Assembly: GCA_024734555.1 (NCBI GenBank)
Contig: JANPWX010000027.1
Coordinates: 1,162,322 to 1,226,321 of the forward strand
Direction of reading: 5' to 3'
Source: Trochalopteron elliotii
Lineage: Eukaryota > Chordata > Aves > Passeriformes > Leiothrichidae
Length of the DNA stretch: 64,000 nucleotides
Shown here one piece after another: positions 1 through 14,900 of this stretch (positions are counted from its first letter, which is position 1; each line of letters opens with the position of its first letter). The position numbers were made by a program, and so were the translations under genes. The notes beneath the pieces are model-generated. The model saw only the letters and a list, made by a program, of their open reading frames with translations, searched no databases and had not been told where the DNA came from.

Positions 1-3000
1 GCAGTCACCAGAGGTTGCTTTTCTGTCCTGCAGTACAAGTTCTCTGTGAGGTGGGGATGAGGGTGTGAAAAGAGCTCTGGCACACGTAGGACGTCAGCAC
101 ATGGGTGCTGCCTGTGGTCTCTCCAGAAGAGAGGGCAGCTGTGTGCAGGGCAGCAACAGTGGGGTTTCTGGTATCCATGTGGTGGCTGCTCTGGGGGAGG
201 TGTTCTTCTAGAAGGGGGCTTCCAGAAGACCCCTTCATATTAGGGCTCACCATGTCCTCTCAGTAACTGCCTGGTGCTCATGCTGTTCTTTTCCACAAGG
301 TTGAGGGTCCTTCCTCAAGCCAGGCCGGTTACAGTCTTCAACCGAGTTGGTATTCCTCATCAGGAATAAACTCTGAGCAGTTGCTTTGAGGTCAGGAGCC
401 AGTGGCAATCAGAGGAAGAAGCTGTGTTACCTTTTTATGTACAAGTTCTGCTCCACATGCTCATTTTTTTTTCTACCTCATTCTTGTGTGCACTTGTGTA
501 GGTACCTGTTGAAATTAGGTATTACCACCAAGTTAGATGCAGGAGAAATGTTGTCCAGAACAAGTATTAGACTCAGTCTTTCCCTTGTCTCCTTGGCAGT
601 TTTGTAGTACGTAACAGACTGCATTTCTCATTTAAAAGGTACCTGAATTCTGGGGTGTCAGGGCACTCTCTTCAGATTCAGGTACAAACCCTTGTCTTCT
701 GCTGCAGCTCAGAGTTGCACTGAGTTATCTTGAAACCAGCTCACATTAAAGGAGCCACGTTCTGATACTTGATTTTAACACCACAAGAATTGCTGGGGGG
801 ACTTTTTGCACAGTGAAGCTGTAGCTGGTTGAACAGTAGTGTTTGTACTGTGCACTGACCTTCCAGCTTGGTGTGAGTGGCACAGTAGGAACAAGAAAAA
901 TTGGGTTGCGTTTTCTTGGTTCATTTTGTCAACATTTGGTATAAAAGAAGCATAAACATAGTTAAATATCTGCTCTGCCTGTCAGTTTGGAGCTTCCTGC
1001 CTGTCCCTGAAGGGAGATTGAAGCTTTGGGACATAAAAGTTGAGAGTGTGCTGGATGCATGCTGACAGTTATCTCCATAAATCTGTATTGACTGAAAGTT
1101 GCAGAAGCTTGAGTTTGGCCAGTTGGGTGTGGTGGTGATGTTGGTGTCCCTGGTAGCACTTCTGTGATTTTACCTGGGGTGTAATGTTTTATGAGGTGAA
1201 TGTTGGAGTTGTGGATGTTCACTGATGCCTGGCATGTTTGGAAATGGTCCTAGGTCCATGTCCTGGGTGTAAGGATTAGCTTCCATATTGCCACCAGGGT
1301 CATGCCTGAGCTGGAAGTACAGATAATTTCTTCTGTTTGCCTCAAAATTTCCTCACATAGTGTTAGGTCGGATGGTTGCTGTCAGACTGCTTGAGTGTTT
1401 AATGTGTGAGTTGAAGGTGTAGAGTCTTTCCTGTCATGGGTGACGTGGTCACTGCACATGCACGGGGAGGGGACTGCTCTAGGTATTGATGTCTAACAAG
1501 AGGCACGTGGTGAGGATGATGCAGATCATGGCCCAAGAGATGGAGCCTCCTTTGTGCACTTTCCTTTCCTGAACATTCAGGTGCTGCTTTGTCAGACGTG
1601 TGAAAATAAAAGTATGTTTTAACCATCTTGGTGATGCTTCTGTTTCTGTGGTTTGGTCAGCTTTGTGCAGTGCTCCAAACCAGGAGCAGTTTGGGGAATT
1701 TTGTTAGGAATTCAGGAAACTGTTTTCAAGTGAAAAGTGATGTGGCTCGTCCCACTGGCAATGGGCAGGTAAGGCAATTTCACAACAGCAGCAGTGCACT
1801 GATGAGTTTGTTCCAGGGGCTTTTGGACATTACACTTCCTTCAGCTGGAAAGCTCCTGGGACAGACTTCTGACAGTGCTTGACCATGCACTTCTGTACTG
1901 GCACCCGAATGCTGAAATGCAGGTTTCACAGCACCGTGTTGGAGGAAACGGGTAACTCCTCAAGGCAGTGGTTCGTCGCTTCCTAGGGATACCACAAAAT
2001 TCCCAGAATGGGGTTAGCTGTTCCCCCCCAAGCTGAGCTACAGAGCATAGTTTGGCTTTAGTACTGTTTCTTTAGGAATATCCATTTAGGAATGAAAGAT
2101 AAGTTTACCACCACAAAAGATTTTTTTAATACATCCGTACAGCAACTCTAGAGCTTTTCTCTCACCATCTGCAAGCTGGATCTTTCTAGGCAGTGGTTTC
2201 ACTGACCCTCTTCCTTGGAAGTCGTATTATTGAAAGTTTGTTGTGACCAAGAGTGTTTCAGGTCTTCTAATAAGCATTCCTCTTTATTCAGATTGGAAAG
2301 CATAAAGCAGAATTTCTCATCCAGGCTGGAACTAGGACTCTGGCAAAGCAGATCTGTATGCTCAGTAACACAGTTGTAACAGACCCACCCTGAGCCTCAG
2401 CCCCATAAAGAGCAATATATTCTTTCTAATACTAAAAAAACTGGATTCTGGAAGCTGCAGCCCTAGTCACCATTGTATTGCCATGGGTGATGCCTGAGGG
2501 TACAGCTGCAGCAGTGTAGTTTGGGGGTTGTCATGTGGAGGTGACCAGGCCAGGAGCTGTTCTGTGATCCCAAGACGTTCTCTGAAGGTCGGTGCTGCTC
2601 TGAGGTGAAGCCCCAGCGAAGTCTGTGCATTGCTCCTGGTCAAAGCTTTTGTTGAATTAAACAATGGAAGGACAAATGTCCTCTCATCTGAGTTGGTGCA
2701 TAACGGTCACCCCAAGTGCTCAGCTGTTCATTATTGAAGTTGCACCACAACTAATGGCTTGGGAAGCATCTCCCTGAACTCCCAGTGGACTCTGCTCTGC
2801 TCCCAACACCCGGCGTTTGTCTCAGGGTTACTACCTGCCAACCTCCAAGGGTGTTTACTCTGCTGAAAGCAGAGGAGTCTGGTAGATGTTGTGCTGCAGT
2901 CACTAAGCAGGCATCTGAATGAGCTTCTAAAAATAGCTTATCCCTTTCCAAGAAAGTGAGGTGCTGTCTAACAGGGGCCAAACCCAAGATGGGGAATGGG

Positions 3001-5861
3001 AAGTACATCATTGGTCAGGTGACTCTATTGTAAAATAAACTTTTTCAGGTGCTGATTGGAGCAGCTGCATTGCTGGTTTATTGCTGGTGTGAGCTCCATG
3101 CATCTTCACAGATCCATAGTGGTATGGTTTATACTGTTATTCCTCAGAGATCAGAACATCAGTTAGGGCCTGCAGGGTAATTTCTCCTTTGAAGGTGGAT
3201 TTTCCTCTGAGATCTTTAACTAGAAATTCCTTGAAAAGTAATATTGCTCAAGACTGTTGTGATAGACATTTGCTTGCAAATTCTCTGTTTTTTAGTAACT
3301 TCAGGAAAAGCCATTCTTCATCTGCACACAACTCTGAGGTTGAACCAAGTTGGGATAGTGTAATGTTTGAATAGGAAATGTGCGTGGAAGCTCTGCTGCC
3401 CACAGAGAGATCATCCCTTGCCTGCTTGGTTAGTCTTCGTGTCTGGCACTCAGCTAGCCTTCTCTCATCCTTTAGTTTATTATCCTGAGTGGCCTTTTTT
3501 GTATTGTATATTCTTTTTCAGGTAAATAAGGCCATGTTCAAAATCTTTATGGTTTTTAATCACTCTCCATCTGTCATGACATTTCTGAAAAGCTGGAGGG
3601 AGGCTGTTCCTGCCCAGTTTGCCTCAAAACTGCATTTTGGCATGTGGTGCCCAACTGAATGGATTAGCCTGACAAATGCTGAGTGATACTTAGTGGTTTT
3701 CTTGGTCTTTTCTGGCAGGTCACAGGGGTGCCTTCTCAGGTAGTGATAGCAGCCTTTCTGAGGTCACCAATACACTCAGGAATGTCACCAAACACACAAA
3801 CACAAGTGACACATTGGTCATACTGCTTGTGGTTGTCAATGAAACAAAGTGATCATTTTGTGGAAGGAGCCTCTGCTATAGACGCTTCTGGTGACTGCTT
3901 GGTAAGAAATGGAAAAAATAATCATTCCCAGGCTATTGGGCCAAAGCCAGTATTAGTGTATCCCATTGGAAAAGAAAGGTAACAGAGTTCAATTTAAAAA
4001 TAATGCAAGTTCTTATCATGGATTGACAGGTGATTGTCAGAGATACGGCAAGTACTGATTCAGTAGCTAGAGATGAAATAATAATGACTTTAGGACCCTG
4101 AATAACAGAAGAAGAAAAAAGCAGCCACAGGAACTTGGAGGCCAGTACAAGTCAGGAAATCACATAGGGTGAGCAGCTGATCCCTTAGCGTTTCTAAACA
4201 TGACTGTTCTTAGGTACTTGTTACCTCTCTGTGCCTTCTCTGGGTTTCAGCCCACATCTGTCTGTGCTGACAGCTTCTCCCTCTGTCAGGGCTGGGACCC
4301 CTTCCCTGCACACGCCCACGGAGGCAGCGCTGCCACACAGCGATGTTTATTTACATCCTGCTGTATCCCACGTGCTTCGGAGCAGCAGGCAGGCGTGCAG
4401 GCCCTGGATCCGGGTGCTGGGAGTGGGCAGTTGGACACTCCCACAGCTGCTCTTGCTCTGGTTGCAGTGCTGCAGGGCTGAAGTTCAGAAGCAGTAGCTT
4501 CTCCCTCTCTGGGAATGGCCTTCAGGGGCTCTGTGTGATGCACGATGTCTCAGCTAGAAGCAACGTCTTCTGGCATAATTTTATTTCTTTTACGTTGCTT
4601 TATCTTTGCTTTTTCTGGTTTTCTTGTCATCTCTGCTGCAAGTGCAAAGTGCAGGTAGGCAGCAGGGATGTGAGATGGGGCAGGGCCCCCCCCCCCCTGC
4701 TCCAGCAGGTGTATGTGCTGGTGATGGCTTACAGCAATTAACTGCAGCCCAAGGGGATACGTGTTGTATTTAATTGGCCAAAGCATTATCTTCATTGAGA
4801 ACCTGGAAGTCCACCTGGTCAGAGCATACTGTGTTTGAGCTGTTTACACTGGGGCTCGTCAGATACAAACCAGGCAGAAAATTTTGAGAAATACTTTGGT
4901 CTAAAGCCTTGCTCCTTTTCGTCTATCAGACTGTGGTGTCACTAGCCGAGATGCTTTTCCTGATCTTCTCTGTAAGTAGATGAAGTAGGAATTCCATGTA
5001 AAAAGGATGAGGCAGAACACAAAGAAATGGTGTTACTTCTTTGTGCAGCTCACCTTCTTTCACAGTCTTGTCCCTTTTCACTTGCAGGATACTGTTCTTG
5101 TGGTGCTTGCCCTTCTTAAAGCTTAGGAGCCACATTGCACGGTGCTTTGAAAGGAAGAACACATGGCATCTCTTTTTCCGAAGTTCCTAGGAAAGTTAAG
5201 ACTGGCCAGCTAAATACTTGAGGTGAAAATGGATTAGGAAAGGTGGAATGACATATAAACAAAAAGATGTCACCACACATTTGGGTGGCAGATGAACTGG
5301 ATTGACACCTACGGACTCCTAATACAGCTGCCTCAATGAGGACAGCAAGCCTTCTCATGCCCTTTTCAGGGGGAAGAGCTTCACAGCAGAAGTCAGGTTT
5401 TCATCTCTCCTGAGGACCAAGTCTGAAGAGAATTAAAAAGAAAGGATTTACATAAGTTTGCAGGAAGTTGGGCTACCTTTATACTAGAATAATACACACA
5501 GAAACACTTCTTTTGCTGGAGTGTGTGGAGGGTGGTTTGAATAATAGCTTACTGGAGGGAAGCTTTGTTGTTTGATATGAGCAGCAGATTTTATGCATTA
5601 AGGGTTTGCTTCTGTATATATTTGCCCTTTGTTTTCCTGTAACTCTTTTTGATTGTTCCATAGCTGTAAACTGTAGTTGCTGTGTATGTGTATGTAAAAG
5701 TTGTATTTACTTTTTAGCAATTCTTTGATAGAAGAGCAAATGCCAGTATCTTTTTTGGGGAAGGAAAATCCTCTAGAATCCTTTTGTGCTTTGATTACAG
5801 TGGAGTTAATTTCAGCATTAATATCCATATCCTCAAACTTCCATCCGCTTTCTCATTGCAG
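1..5861 (+). other. KMT2A: KMT2A intron 1 (3' part)
   Basis: The window opens inside this intron. I see only short, unconserved open frames, a C-run near 4687-4697 and AT-rich sequence. There is no recognisable exon, RNA gene or transposon. The intron ends with a pyrimidine tract and CAG at 5859-5861. Confidence 0.8.
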
Positions 5862-5931
5862 GATGAACAGTTTTTAGGTTTTGGTTCAGATGAAGAAGTC
5901 AAAGTACGAAGTCCCACCAGGTCCCCCACAG
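5862..5931 (+). CDS. KMT2A: KMT2A exon 2
   Basis: Seventy bases between a TTGCAG acceptor and a GTAAGT donor. It encodes an acidic then Ser/Pro-rich stretch beginning [12 protein letters not shown], matching the family just before the first AT-hook. It ends in phase 1 and joins exon 3. Confidence 0.95.
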
Positions 5932-8900
5932 GTAAGTTCAAGTTGCAGGACTGGGTGTTGACTTTTTGTTTTATTTTGTGATGGTTTTGCTGTCCTTCTC
6001 CTGTTTGTTCCACTAAATCTCATCCACCCTAAAAGCCACACCAGTCTTTAGATTCAATGCAGTTAGTTTTGGATTCTCTATGTCTGATCTGTAAAGGAAG
6101 AGGGTAACTTTGAGTAAAAGAGTTATACTGATGAAACCAGTATTTGAAACCTCATGTCAGTGTTCTGGAGAGGCAGCTATTTAAACAGTAAGGGTCTGAA
6201 ACTGGTTTGACTTTTTCAGTAGTCTCCTTACTGCCTGCGTTGTCAATAAATGTTCTCACCAGAGCACTCTGCTTTTCCACCATAATCATCTGCTCAGCTT
6301 GGCTTCAACAGCAAACTGTGGTGGAGCACCTTGCTAGTGCAAGGGAAGATCCAGAACTGAAATAGCTGGGCTTGGTGAGGGTGCAGTGGAATGTAGTGGT
6401 CAAGGTGGGTAATCAAGTCTTATGCTTGATGGCTCCAAGTCAGTCCTGAGTATTTACTGTGCTTCAAAGCTAGAACCAGTTTTTAGTAAATTGTCTTGTA
6501 TCAGCCTTGTGTAGATTGTTCTTGTTCTCTTGACCTCTCCCTTAGCAGTGCAGATGGATGGCACTTGTAAAGAAGGATTTTTTTTTTTCTTTCAACTGGC
6601 TGTGATCTGCTTAAAAGACAAATAAAAAAATTCATGTGTTTAAAAGGTGACCTGTGCCCTAGAGAATTATTGCTCCCTCCCAGCATGAGGTTGGTACAGG
6701 ACTTGTGCAATTGCATATGTAATTGTTGGGAAAAGACTAGCTTGCATTTTTAAACAAGTTATCTACGTTGTATTTTATGTGGGAAAAGAGGTTTGTTGGG
6801 AAGGTACTCTCTACGTGTAGTGATGAAACTATTTTTATATGTTGATTATCTGAAACATTCTGGTAACGTATGGGCAGCGTGACTGATAACTGAGTAAATA
6901 CTTGTGTGACCTGGGTAATGCTTATCCCATACTTGGAGAAATTTAATATGTTCCCTGCATTCTGTACTTCCCTCTCAGTTAAATCTAGTCCACGGAAACC
7001 TCGTGGGAGGCCCCGGAGCAGTTCTGACCGAAGTTCAGCTGTACTGTCAGACTCCTCATCAGTGTGTTCCCCTTCAAGCAAGTCTGAAACCACATCCATG
7101 GAGAAAGTAAAGAAGAAGGAGTCAAAGAGTGGGGAAAAAAGACGAGGAAGACCTCCAACACTTACAAGTGTGAAGTTCAAATTGTCACAGGAGAAGGACA
7201 CATCGGACATGCAGAAGGGCAGCAAAGAAGAAAAAGAGAGTCTGAAAAAAATCAAAAGATCACCATCGACTACCTTTCAACAAGCAACTAAAATCAAGAA
7301 ATTAAGAACTAGTAAGCTTTCCCCACTGAAATCTAAATTTAAGCCTGGAGCAAAACTTCAGATTGGGAGAAAGAGTGTTCAGATTGTGCGCAGGAGAGGC
7401 AGGCCACCGTCCTCTGAACGTTTAAAGACTTCCTCAACTTTAGTCATAAACTCACAGCTGGAGAAGCCCCAGAGGATTCGTAAAGAAAAGGATGGCACAC
7501 CACCTCTCACGAAGGAAGATAAGGCTGCTGTCAGACAGAGTCCACGCAGAATTAAACCTGTTAGGATTATACCTTCCACCAAAAGGACGGATGCCACAAT
7601 TGCTAAGCAGCTCTTGCAGAGAGCTAAAAAGGGAGCACAAAAAAAGATTGAGAAAGAAGCAGCCAAACTGCAGGGCAGGAAGGGGAGAACCCAGCTCAAA
7701 AATATTCGACAGTTCATCATGCCTGTTGTGAGTGCAATCTCTTCACGGATTATCAAAACACCCAAACGATTTATTGAGGATGAAGACTACGATCCTCCTA
7801 TTAAAATATCCAGACTAGAATCCACACCAAACAGCAGATTCAGCACTACATCTTGTGGCTCCAGTGAAAAGTCCAGCGCCGCTTCTCAGCATTCGTCTCA
7901 GATGTCTTCAGATTCCTCACGGTCCAGCAGCCCCAGCGTGGATACATCTACAGACTCCCAGGCTTCTGAGGAGATGCAGATGCTTTCTGAGGAGCGTAGC
8001 AATACTCCAGAAGTTCACACTCCCCTGCCTGTTTCTCAGTCCCCTGAAAACGATAACGGTGATAGGAGAAATAGAAGGTTTTCAATAACAGAAAGAAGTT
8101 TTGGCCAGAGGACTGCAAAAAAGCTGTCAGCTTTACCAAGTGTGCCACAGCAGCAGTCCTCCTCCTCACCTCCTCCCCCTTTGCTCACTCCCCCCCCACC
8201 TCTGCAGCCTGCTTCGAGCATCTCAGACCATACCCCTTGGCTTATGCCTCCAACCATTCCTTTAGCCTCACCCTTTCTTCCTGCTTCTGCTGCACCGATG
8301 CAAGAGAAACGAAAATCAATTCTGCGAGAGCCAACGTTTAGGTGGACCTCTCTGAAACATTCCAGGTCAGAGCCACAGTACTTCTCATCAGCAAAGTATG
8401 CCAAAGAGGGTCTTATTCGCAAACCGATATTTGACAACTTCAGACCCCCGCCGCTGACACCGGAGGACGTTGGCTTTGCATCTGGCTTCTCAACACCAGG
8501 TGCGACAGCTCCCACACGTCTCTTTTCGCTTCACTCTGGAGCCAGGTTCGATATGCACAAGAGAAGTCCTCTGCTGCGAGCGCCACGATTCACACCAAGT
8601 GAGGCCCACTCCCGTATCTTCGAGTCTGTAACTTTGCCCTCGTCAGTTGGTCGCGCCACTACAGGGACCTCTGCCACAGGCACATCCTCCCGGAGACGGA
8701 AGAGGAAAGCGTTCAGCCCCATCCGATCAGAACCCAGATCTCCTTCGCACTCCATGAGGACGAGGAGCGGAAGGCTTAGTACCTCTGACCTGACAACTCT
8801 CACCCCACAGTCTTCTGTCTCTTCCTCATTAACTAGTATTTCAGTTAGTTCTCTTGCCACTAGTGCCTTAAATTCAACTTTTACTTTTCCCTCCCATTCC

Positions 8901-11900
8901 CTGTCACAGTCTGGGGAATCAGCAGAAAGAAGCCAGAAACCAAGGAAGCAGACGAGTGCTCCAGCAGAGCCTTTCTCATCTGGTAGCCCTACTCCTCTCT
9001 TCCCCTGGTTCACATCAAGTCCCCAGACAGAGAGAGGCAAAAACAAGGACAGGGCAGCAGAAGAACTCTCCAAAGATAAAGATGCTGACAAAGGCCTGGA
9101 GAAGGACAAGAGCAGAGAGAAAGACAGAGAGAGAGAAAAGGAGAACAAACGGGAGTCAAGGAAAGAGAAAAGGAGAAAAGGGTCAGAAATACAGAGTAGC
9201 ACTGCTTTGTTTCCTGTAGGTAAAATGCCCAAAGAAAAAGTCAGCGAAGACGCTGCAGCATCATCATCTGCCAAAAAAACTACTGGGCGGAAGAAGTCTA
9301 CAGCAGTAGATCCCACGACAGACGTTTCCACTGCTGCTCTGGTAGATACAGCAGCTGTCAAAACCAAAACATCCAAGAAAGGTAGAGGGGGGCTGGACAA
9401 ATCAGACCTGGATCTCAGCCCCACTGTGCCATCTTTGGAGAAGGAAAAAGCTCTCCATCTTTCTGCTCCTTCATCAAGCACTATTAAACATTCTGCTTCC
9501 TCCATCAGTTCTATGTTGGCTCAAGCAGACAAACTGCCAATGACTGACAAAAGGGTAGCCAGTCTTCTGAAAAAGGCAAAAGCTCAGCTGTACAAGATTG
9601 AGAAGAGCAAGTCCCTCAAACAAGCGGATCAGCCAAAAACACAGGTATTCCTTTTTCCAAGCTGGGTTTTTTGCTAGAGTGCATCTTACTTTGAACTTGT
9701 CCTGAAAGTCATAAGTAGCTTTTGTATACTGAGCGTGAAGAATTAATGTGCCAAGCTAAGCAGCTGTTGGTGCAACAGATGGCAAACGACCCGTAAACAA
9801 GGAGTCCTGGGCAGAAGCTGAGGGGAAGAGGGAGCTGCTGTGTAGTCAGCTCAGAGGGGAGCTGCATGCATTTTGGAGACCAGTGCAGCGTAGCTGCTTA
9901 TTGGGTTTCTCTGAATAAATTTAAGCAGAGCAATTATCTAGAGTAGTACTTGCTCTGAAAAGTATGGGTCCAGCAAAATGCAGTGTCTTTCTTGGCCTTG
10001 AGATTTCTTAGGGACCCTCCTCAAGTGTAAAATTGGCTTCTGAAGGGAAGTTGTTTCTTGATCTTTCTGGTTTTTAACTTTATGCAGTGATCTCTCACTT
10101 ATAGGAGGGAGGAAGATCCATTTGAATTTTGCATCTGGTTTGGGGAGCTGCTTCCTAGCGCTTTCCTCTTTCCCTTCTTCCTCACCCTGAAACCACCCTT
10201 TTCTGCAGTCCTCTTTACTTGGCAGAAAGGGAGGTGAGATATGTTTTCAGGGAATACTTTTCATTTAAATTTTCACTTTCCGTAACAGCGCTAGTGTTGA
10301 AAATCACTAGTACATATTTCAAATAGAGAAGCCTTCAGCTGTTTGTCTCTGAAATGAAGATGCCCATGCATCTGTATGACTGGCCCGGTGTAGCAGAAGC
10401 CCGGATTCTCACAGTTGCTTATCTGAGATAGTTCTTTCAGTGGGAGGTATTCCAGAATCTTACCAAAACATAGAAAATTGCACTAAAATGCTCCATTTGT
10501 TTAGCGCCAGTAAACCCAAACCCCTTATCTGAAACATCAGCAGCTGCAAAGCTCTCAAACAGCCTCGTGTGCTACTGGCTTCTGCTCGATCAGTCAGCAC
10601 CAAGTGCCGCTCCAGTTCCAGTGGACTCTGATTTTTTTAATGTCAGTGCCTTGATAATATGGCTTCATGAGCAAGTTGACTTTCCAGTAGTGGATGGAGA
10701 CTTACCTTGTAATTCCAGTTGAGTTAAAACTGTTGTTCTCTTGCATTTATCCTTACTTGGATAACTCAGGGTTAGAAGGCCGTGTCTGTTTTTATCCTGA
10801 TTCTTACAAACTGCAAGCTAAGATATAATTTGCTTAGAAGTCTCTATTACATGTTTCTCAGCCTCATTTTGGCACCTGTCTTAGGAATACCGTCTGCTCT
10901 CATGTTCTGAAATCTAGGGGCAAGAGAGTGATTCATCAGAAACATCAGTCCGAGGACCACGAATAAAACACGTTTGCAGGCGAGCAGCTGTTGCACTGGG
11001 ACGCAAGCGAGCAGTGTTTCCTGATGACATGCCCACTCTGAGTGCCTTACCGTGGGAAGAGCGAGAGAAGATACTGTCTTCCATGGGGAATGATGGTGAG
11101 TTAGGATTTCTAGTTTTCATCTGTGGGTCTATACAAAGTCAGCTTCTGTTGACTGCTTAAAATCAGGACTTCAAGTGATTAACAAGGGAAAGTATGTTAA
11201 AGAGCTCTGGACTCTCCGTTACAGTGCCACTCTAACAGGGTTAATCCTTTAAGCTATTACGAATTGTGTTAAATACATGTGTTCTGCACCAAACCTGTAT
11301 TCTGCCCAGGGGCATGTGTGCATATACATGGGTACATGTATACACACAATCACGTGCATCTGTGTGGCTCTGCAGATGAACTTACAGGCTTTACTTATAG
11401 GTTATACTTCTGAAACATTCTTTGACATCAGAAAATTCACATTAGAAATGTTCTTTTGGTAGATAAGTCATCGATAGCTGGCTCAGAAGAGGCTGAACCT
11501 CTTGCTCCACCTATCAAGCCCGTTAAGCCAGTCACCAGAAACAAGGCACAGCAAGAACCTCCGGTGAAGAAGGGCCGGCGCTCCAGGCGCTGTGGGCAGT
11601 GTTCGGGCTGTCAGGTTCCAGAGGACTGTGGTGTCTGCACTAACTGTCTAGACAAACCCAAGTTTGGTGGGCGCAATATAAAGAAGCAGTGCTGCAAGTA
11701 AGTGTGTCTGAGAAGCTGTTGAGCTAATCCCTGCTCTGAGTGGGATACATGTACCCATGCTCTGGGCAAGGAACAGCATATTTGCCCTGTGTCATGGGGT
11801 TGGACTGAGCTTGACCTGGGCTGACGCTTAATTAAAGCAAGGGACTACAAACAGTTTGAGAGTCAAGACCACATTTCAAGGTGCAGTAGTTAGGAACTCT

Positions 11901-14900
11901 TTCTCTGGAGTTCTCTTCTAGTTTATTCTCCTCATTTTGATGGAAGTGGCAGAGTATTGAGGATTCTTCGGTGTAAGATCTGTGGCTTTTGTTAGGCAGT
12001 ACAGGATTTTGCAGGGAAGGCAATATGCACATAAACATTTATCTCTTATTCTCCCAAACTGCATTCATGAAGACCTTGTGTTTTCAAGCTGGCATTTATT
12101 TAGCTTATATATGCTTTGTATATCAAAGGTGTCTCTGGATATCCTTAAGAAATACCACTCTTCCATGATTTTTTCTGTCATATTTTTTGCATGTCACTTA
12201 GATGGAACCTTTTTCTTTTATAAATTGCTGTATTAAATGGATTTGACCACACTAGATAAACTGTCTGAAAAGGCAGCAGCTAAAGTGGCACCAGTAGATT
12301 GTTGTGGTATAAGAGCTATTTATAAAGCCTTGCTGTGAGAATTGCTGTGTGAGAACACTCTGCAGACTGGAAGGAGTCTTGCTCTCAGCAGTTTCACCCA
12401 GTCTTTGAGCCATCAGCATGAACCAGAGCCATGAGCCCTGTTACAGAAATGGAGGCAGAAACAAAACCTGGCCCAGTCTACAAAAGACATTATGTGCCAA
12501 GCATAAGACAAATAGGGAATAAAGTTGAATAAAGTTAGCAAAAGGCTTGGTCCCCTAATCTAGTCCCACTCCAAGAGTACTTGGTTTTGTCTGAACAAAA
12601 GTAGTGTGTGTATTGATAATGTTATTTTCAGTTTTTGATGTTAAGTATTTACAGTCTGCCCTGTTAATGTCTGCACCTTTTTTCTGATTTCATGACATGT
12701 TGTCTCTTTTTAGAATGAGGAAATGTCAGAATCTACAGTGGATGCCTTCAAAAGCTTATCTCCAGAAGCAAGCTAAAGGTAGGCTAAACGATTCGCCTTG
12801 AGTACAGGACGAGACAAAAGTTTTCTTTTCATAGGTTTTGCTCTCTGTGCTGTTGTTTTAGCTACACTGAGCTTATAAAGGTTATTCTGCTGGGAGCCAG
12901 CCTGCCTGCACTGTTGGTGGCAGGTGCAAGGGGCAGGAGAGATGTGAGTACTGGCAGACATTCTACACGCCAGTGTCTTTCAGTACTGCACTGGGGCTGA
13001 CTGGACTGCTTTGTTTCTTTCCTTTTGCTTTTCCTTCCTCACAAAGTTGGCTCTCAGTTCTAAATCTGTGTTACTGCAGGAGGGTATTGCTTATTGCTGT
13101 TGCAAAATAGGGGCCCAAGGTGTGAGAGAACAGGGACTGAAGCACAGTCCAAGTTTATTTTTTGAGTATAGTTTTTCTTTTGTATGACAGAATGACAAAG
13201 TTCTGAATCAAACTGTCTGTATCCTTGTTTTGAAAGAGCAGCAAATCATTTGAAATTACACTATTTTGTTTGTGTTGCTTTATCTGTGCTTCTTTTTCTT
13301 AGCTGCAAAAAAGAAAGAGAAGAAATCCAGGACAAATGAGAAAAAAGAAAGCCATTCTGGAAAAAACCAGTTGGACTCTGGACAGAAACAAACTCCTCAG
13401 GCTGTTGTACCAAGAGAAGACAATTCTGGGAAGAAGAGCAGTGAGCCTGCCCGTAAGCCTGTTGAGGAAAAGCATGAGGATGGGAATTCCTCCGCTCCTG
13501 TGTCAGAACCCAAACAGGTCCCTGCATCGGGTACCAGAAAGACTGGCAAGCAGATGTCCCAGCCAACCCAGCTCCCTCCTTCTCAGCCACCAAGCTCAGG
13601 ACCTTTGAAAAAAGAAGCACCTAAACTTAGCACTTCTGAGCCCAAGAAAAAGCAGATTCCCCAGCCAGAAATAGGTAAATGGGACTATTTATCCTCAATA
13701 TGTTTGAGTCATGTTAAGTAATAATACTGCTAAAGCTGGTGCATTTTACATCTGATGAATGCTTCATGGTGTGTCGAAATCTCAGCAGATTATTTTAGAA
13801 ATTTTGGTTAGAACTGGCTTCCTTTTTATTGAGCCACCGTGTATGTTAGGGCAGGGAGAAGGATGGCTATCCTGGTTGGGATTCTTGAGTCGTATAGTTG
13901 TGGCAGTCTTGAAGTTCATTTTCAGTATTGTTAAGTCTGTCAGCTTCCCATTCTGAATGTGAAACCAGGAGGATGTAATCTTGTACTACAAAAGTGTAGT
14001 CCACTATTGTATGTAGTGCAGAGCAGTGTGAACAGTCACCAGCCAGGCAGCTCTGGGATTTCTGTGGCTTTGCACCCACAATGCTCCAGTTTGTGAGCAG
14101 AGCAAACTCTTCTAGTCTTGCCTCAAAGAAACTGCTCATACCTGGGGAGGCACAGCCACAGAAGAGGGTGGAAAAGTTCTAGTCTAAAACTCATCGCACA
14201 TTACGCAGCTGATTTTTTTCCCTTTTCTTCTCTACAGGTGGCTGTTAGTTTCTTGAAATACTCATAATTTTTCCCCCCCTTCCTAGGCACAGAACAAAGC
14301 AAACAGAAAAAAATTGCTCCCCGTCCAACTTTCCCTGTGAAACAGAAACCAAAAGAAAAGGTGAATACTGTTTTTTATATAGTCAGTAAAATTTCAAGCA
14401 CCTGGAAATTCTATCTAGAAAGTAGCACCATATTGCTTAAGCCTTTGAAGATTTTTTTATTTGGTTCTTAAAGATGTTAGGTTTTCCCTTGTGGCAGTAT
14501 GTGGATAGCAAAAACCATGGCCTATGGCTAAGATTCAGTTCAGATGTTTACTTTGGGATCTAAGATTTGTGTGTTGGAGGGTGAAGGCTAGCTTTTCCAT
14601 AAAAAATGCTATCTTTGTCTCAGAAAGAGCTTGATCATGGGAAAAAAAAGAATTGTCGTATGTAAACCTGAGGGAGAAGTGAGTAGAGCCTGTTTATACC
14701 TAGAGTTGCCCCACTGTATCCAAACACCAACCCACTCTCTGATGAAAGAACAACGTGATGGTAGAGCACATGGAATTAGGACTGTAATTGCATATGGAAT
14801 GCTCTTAGGGAATGGTTTGTAGAATGGTCACTTCCCTGCAGCTTTGTAATGCTCATTAATTTTGTGCTGGTTTAGGGGTTTTGTCTGTGAATTATTTATG

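Noticed and set aside
7379..8515. Other minus-strand open frames opposite KMT2A exon 3 (7379-7765, 8036-8515)
   Set aside because: Same cause: composition of the coding strand with no independent support.
8531..9505. 324-codon minus-strand open frame opposite KMT2A exon 3
   Set aside because: It is the antisense shadow of a Ser/Lys-rich coding exon. It has no recognisable domain, and the plus strand matches KMT2A throughout.
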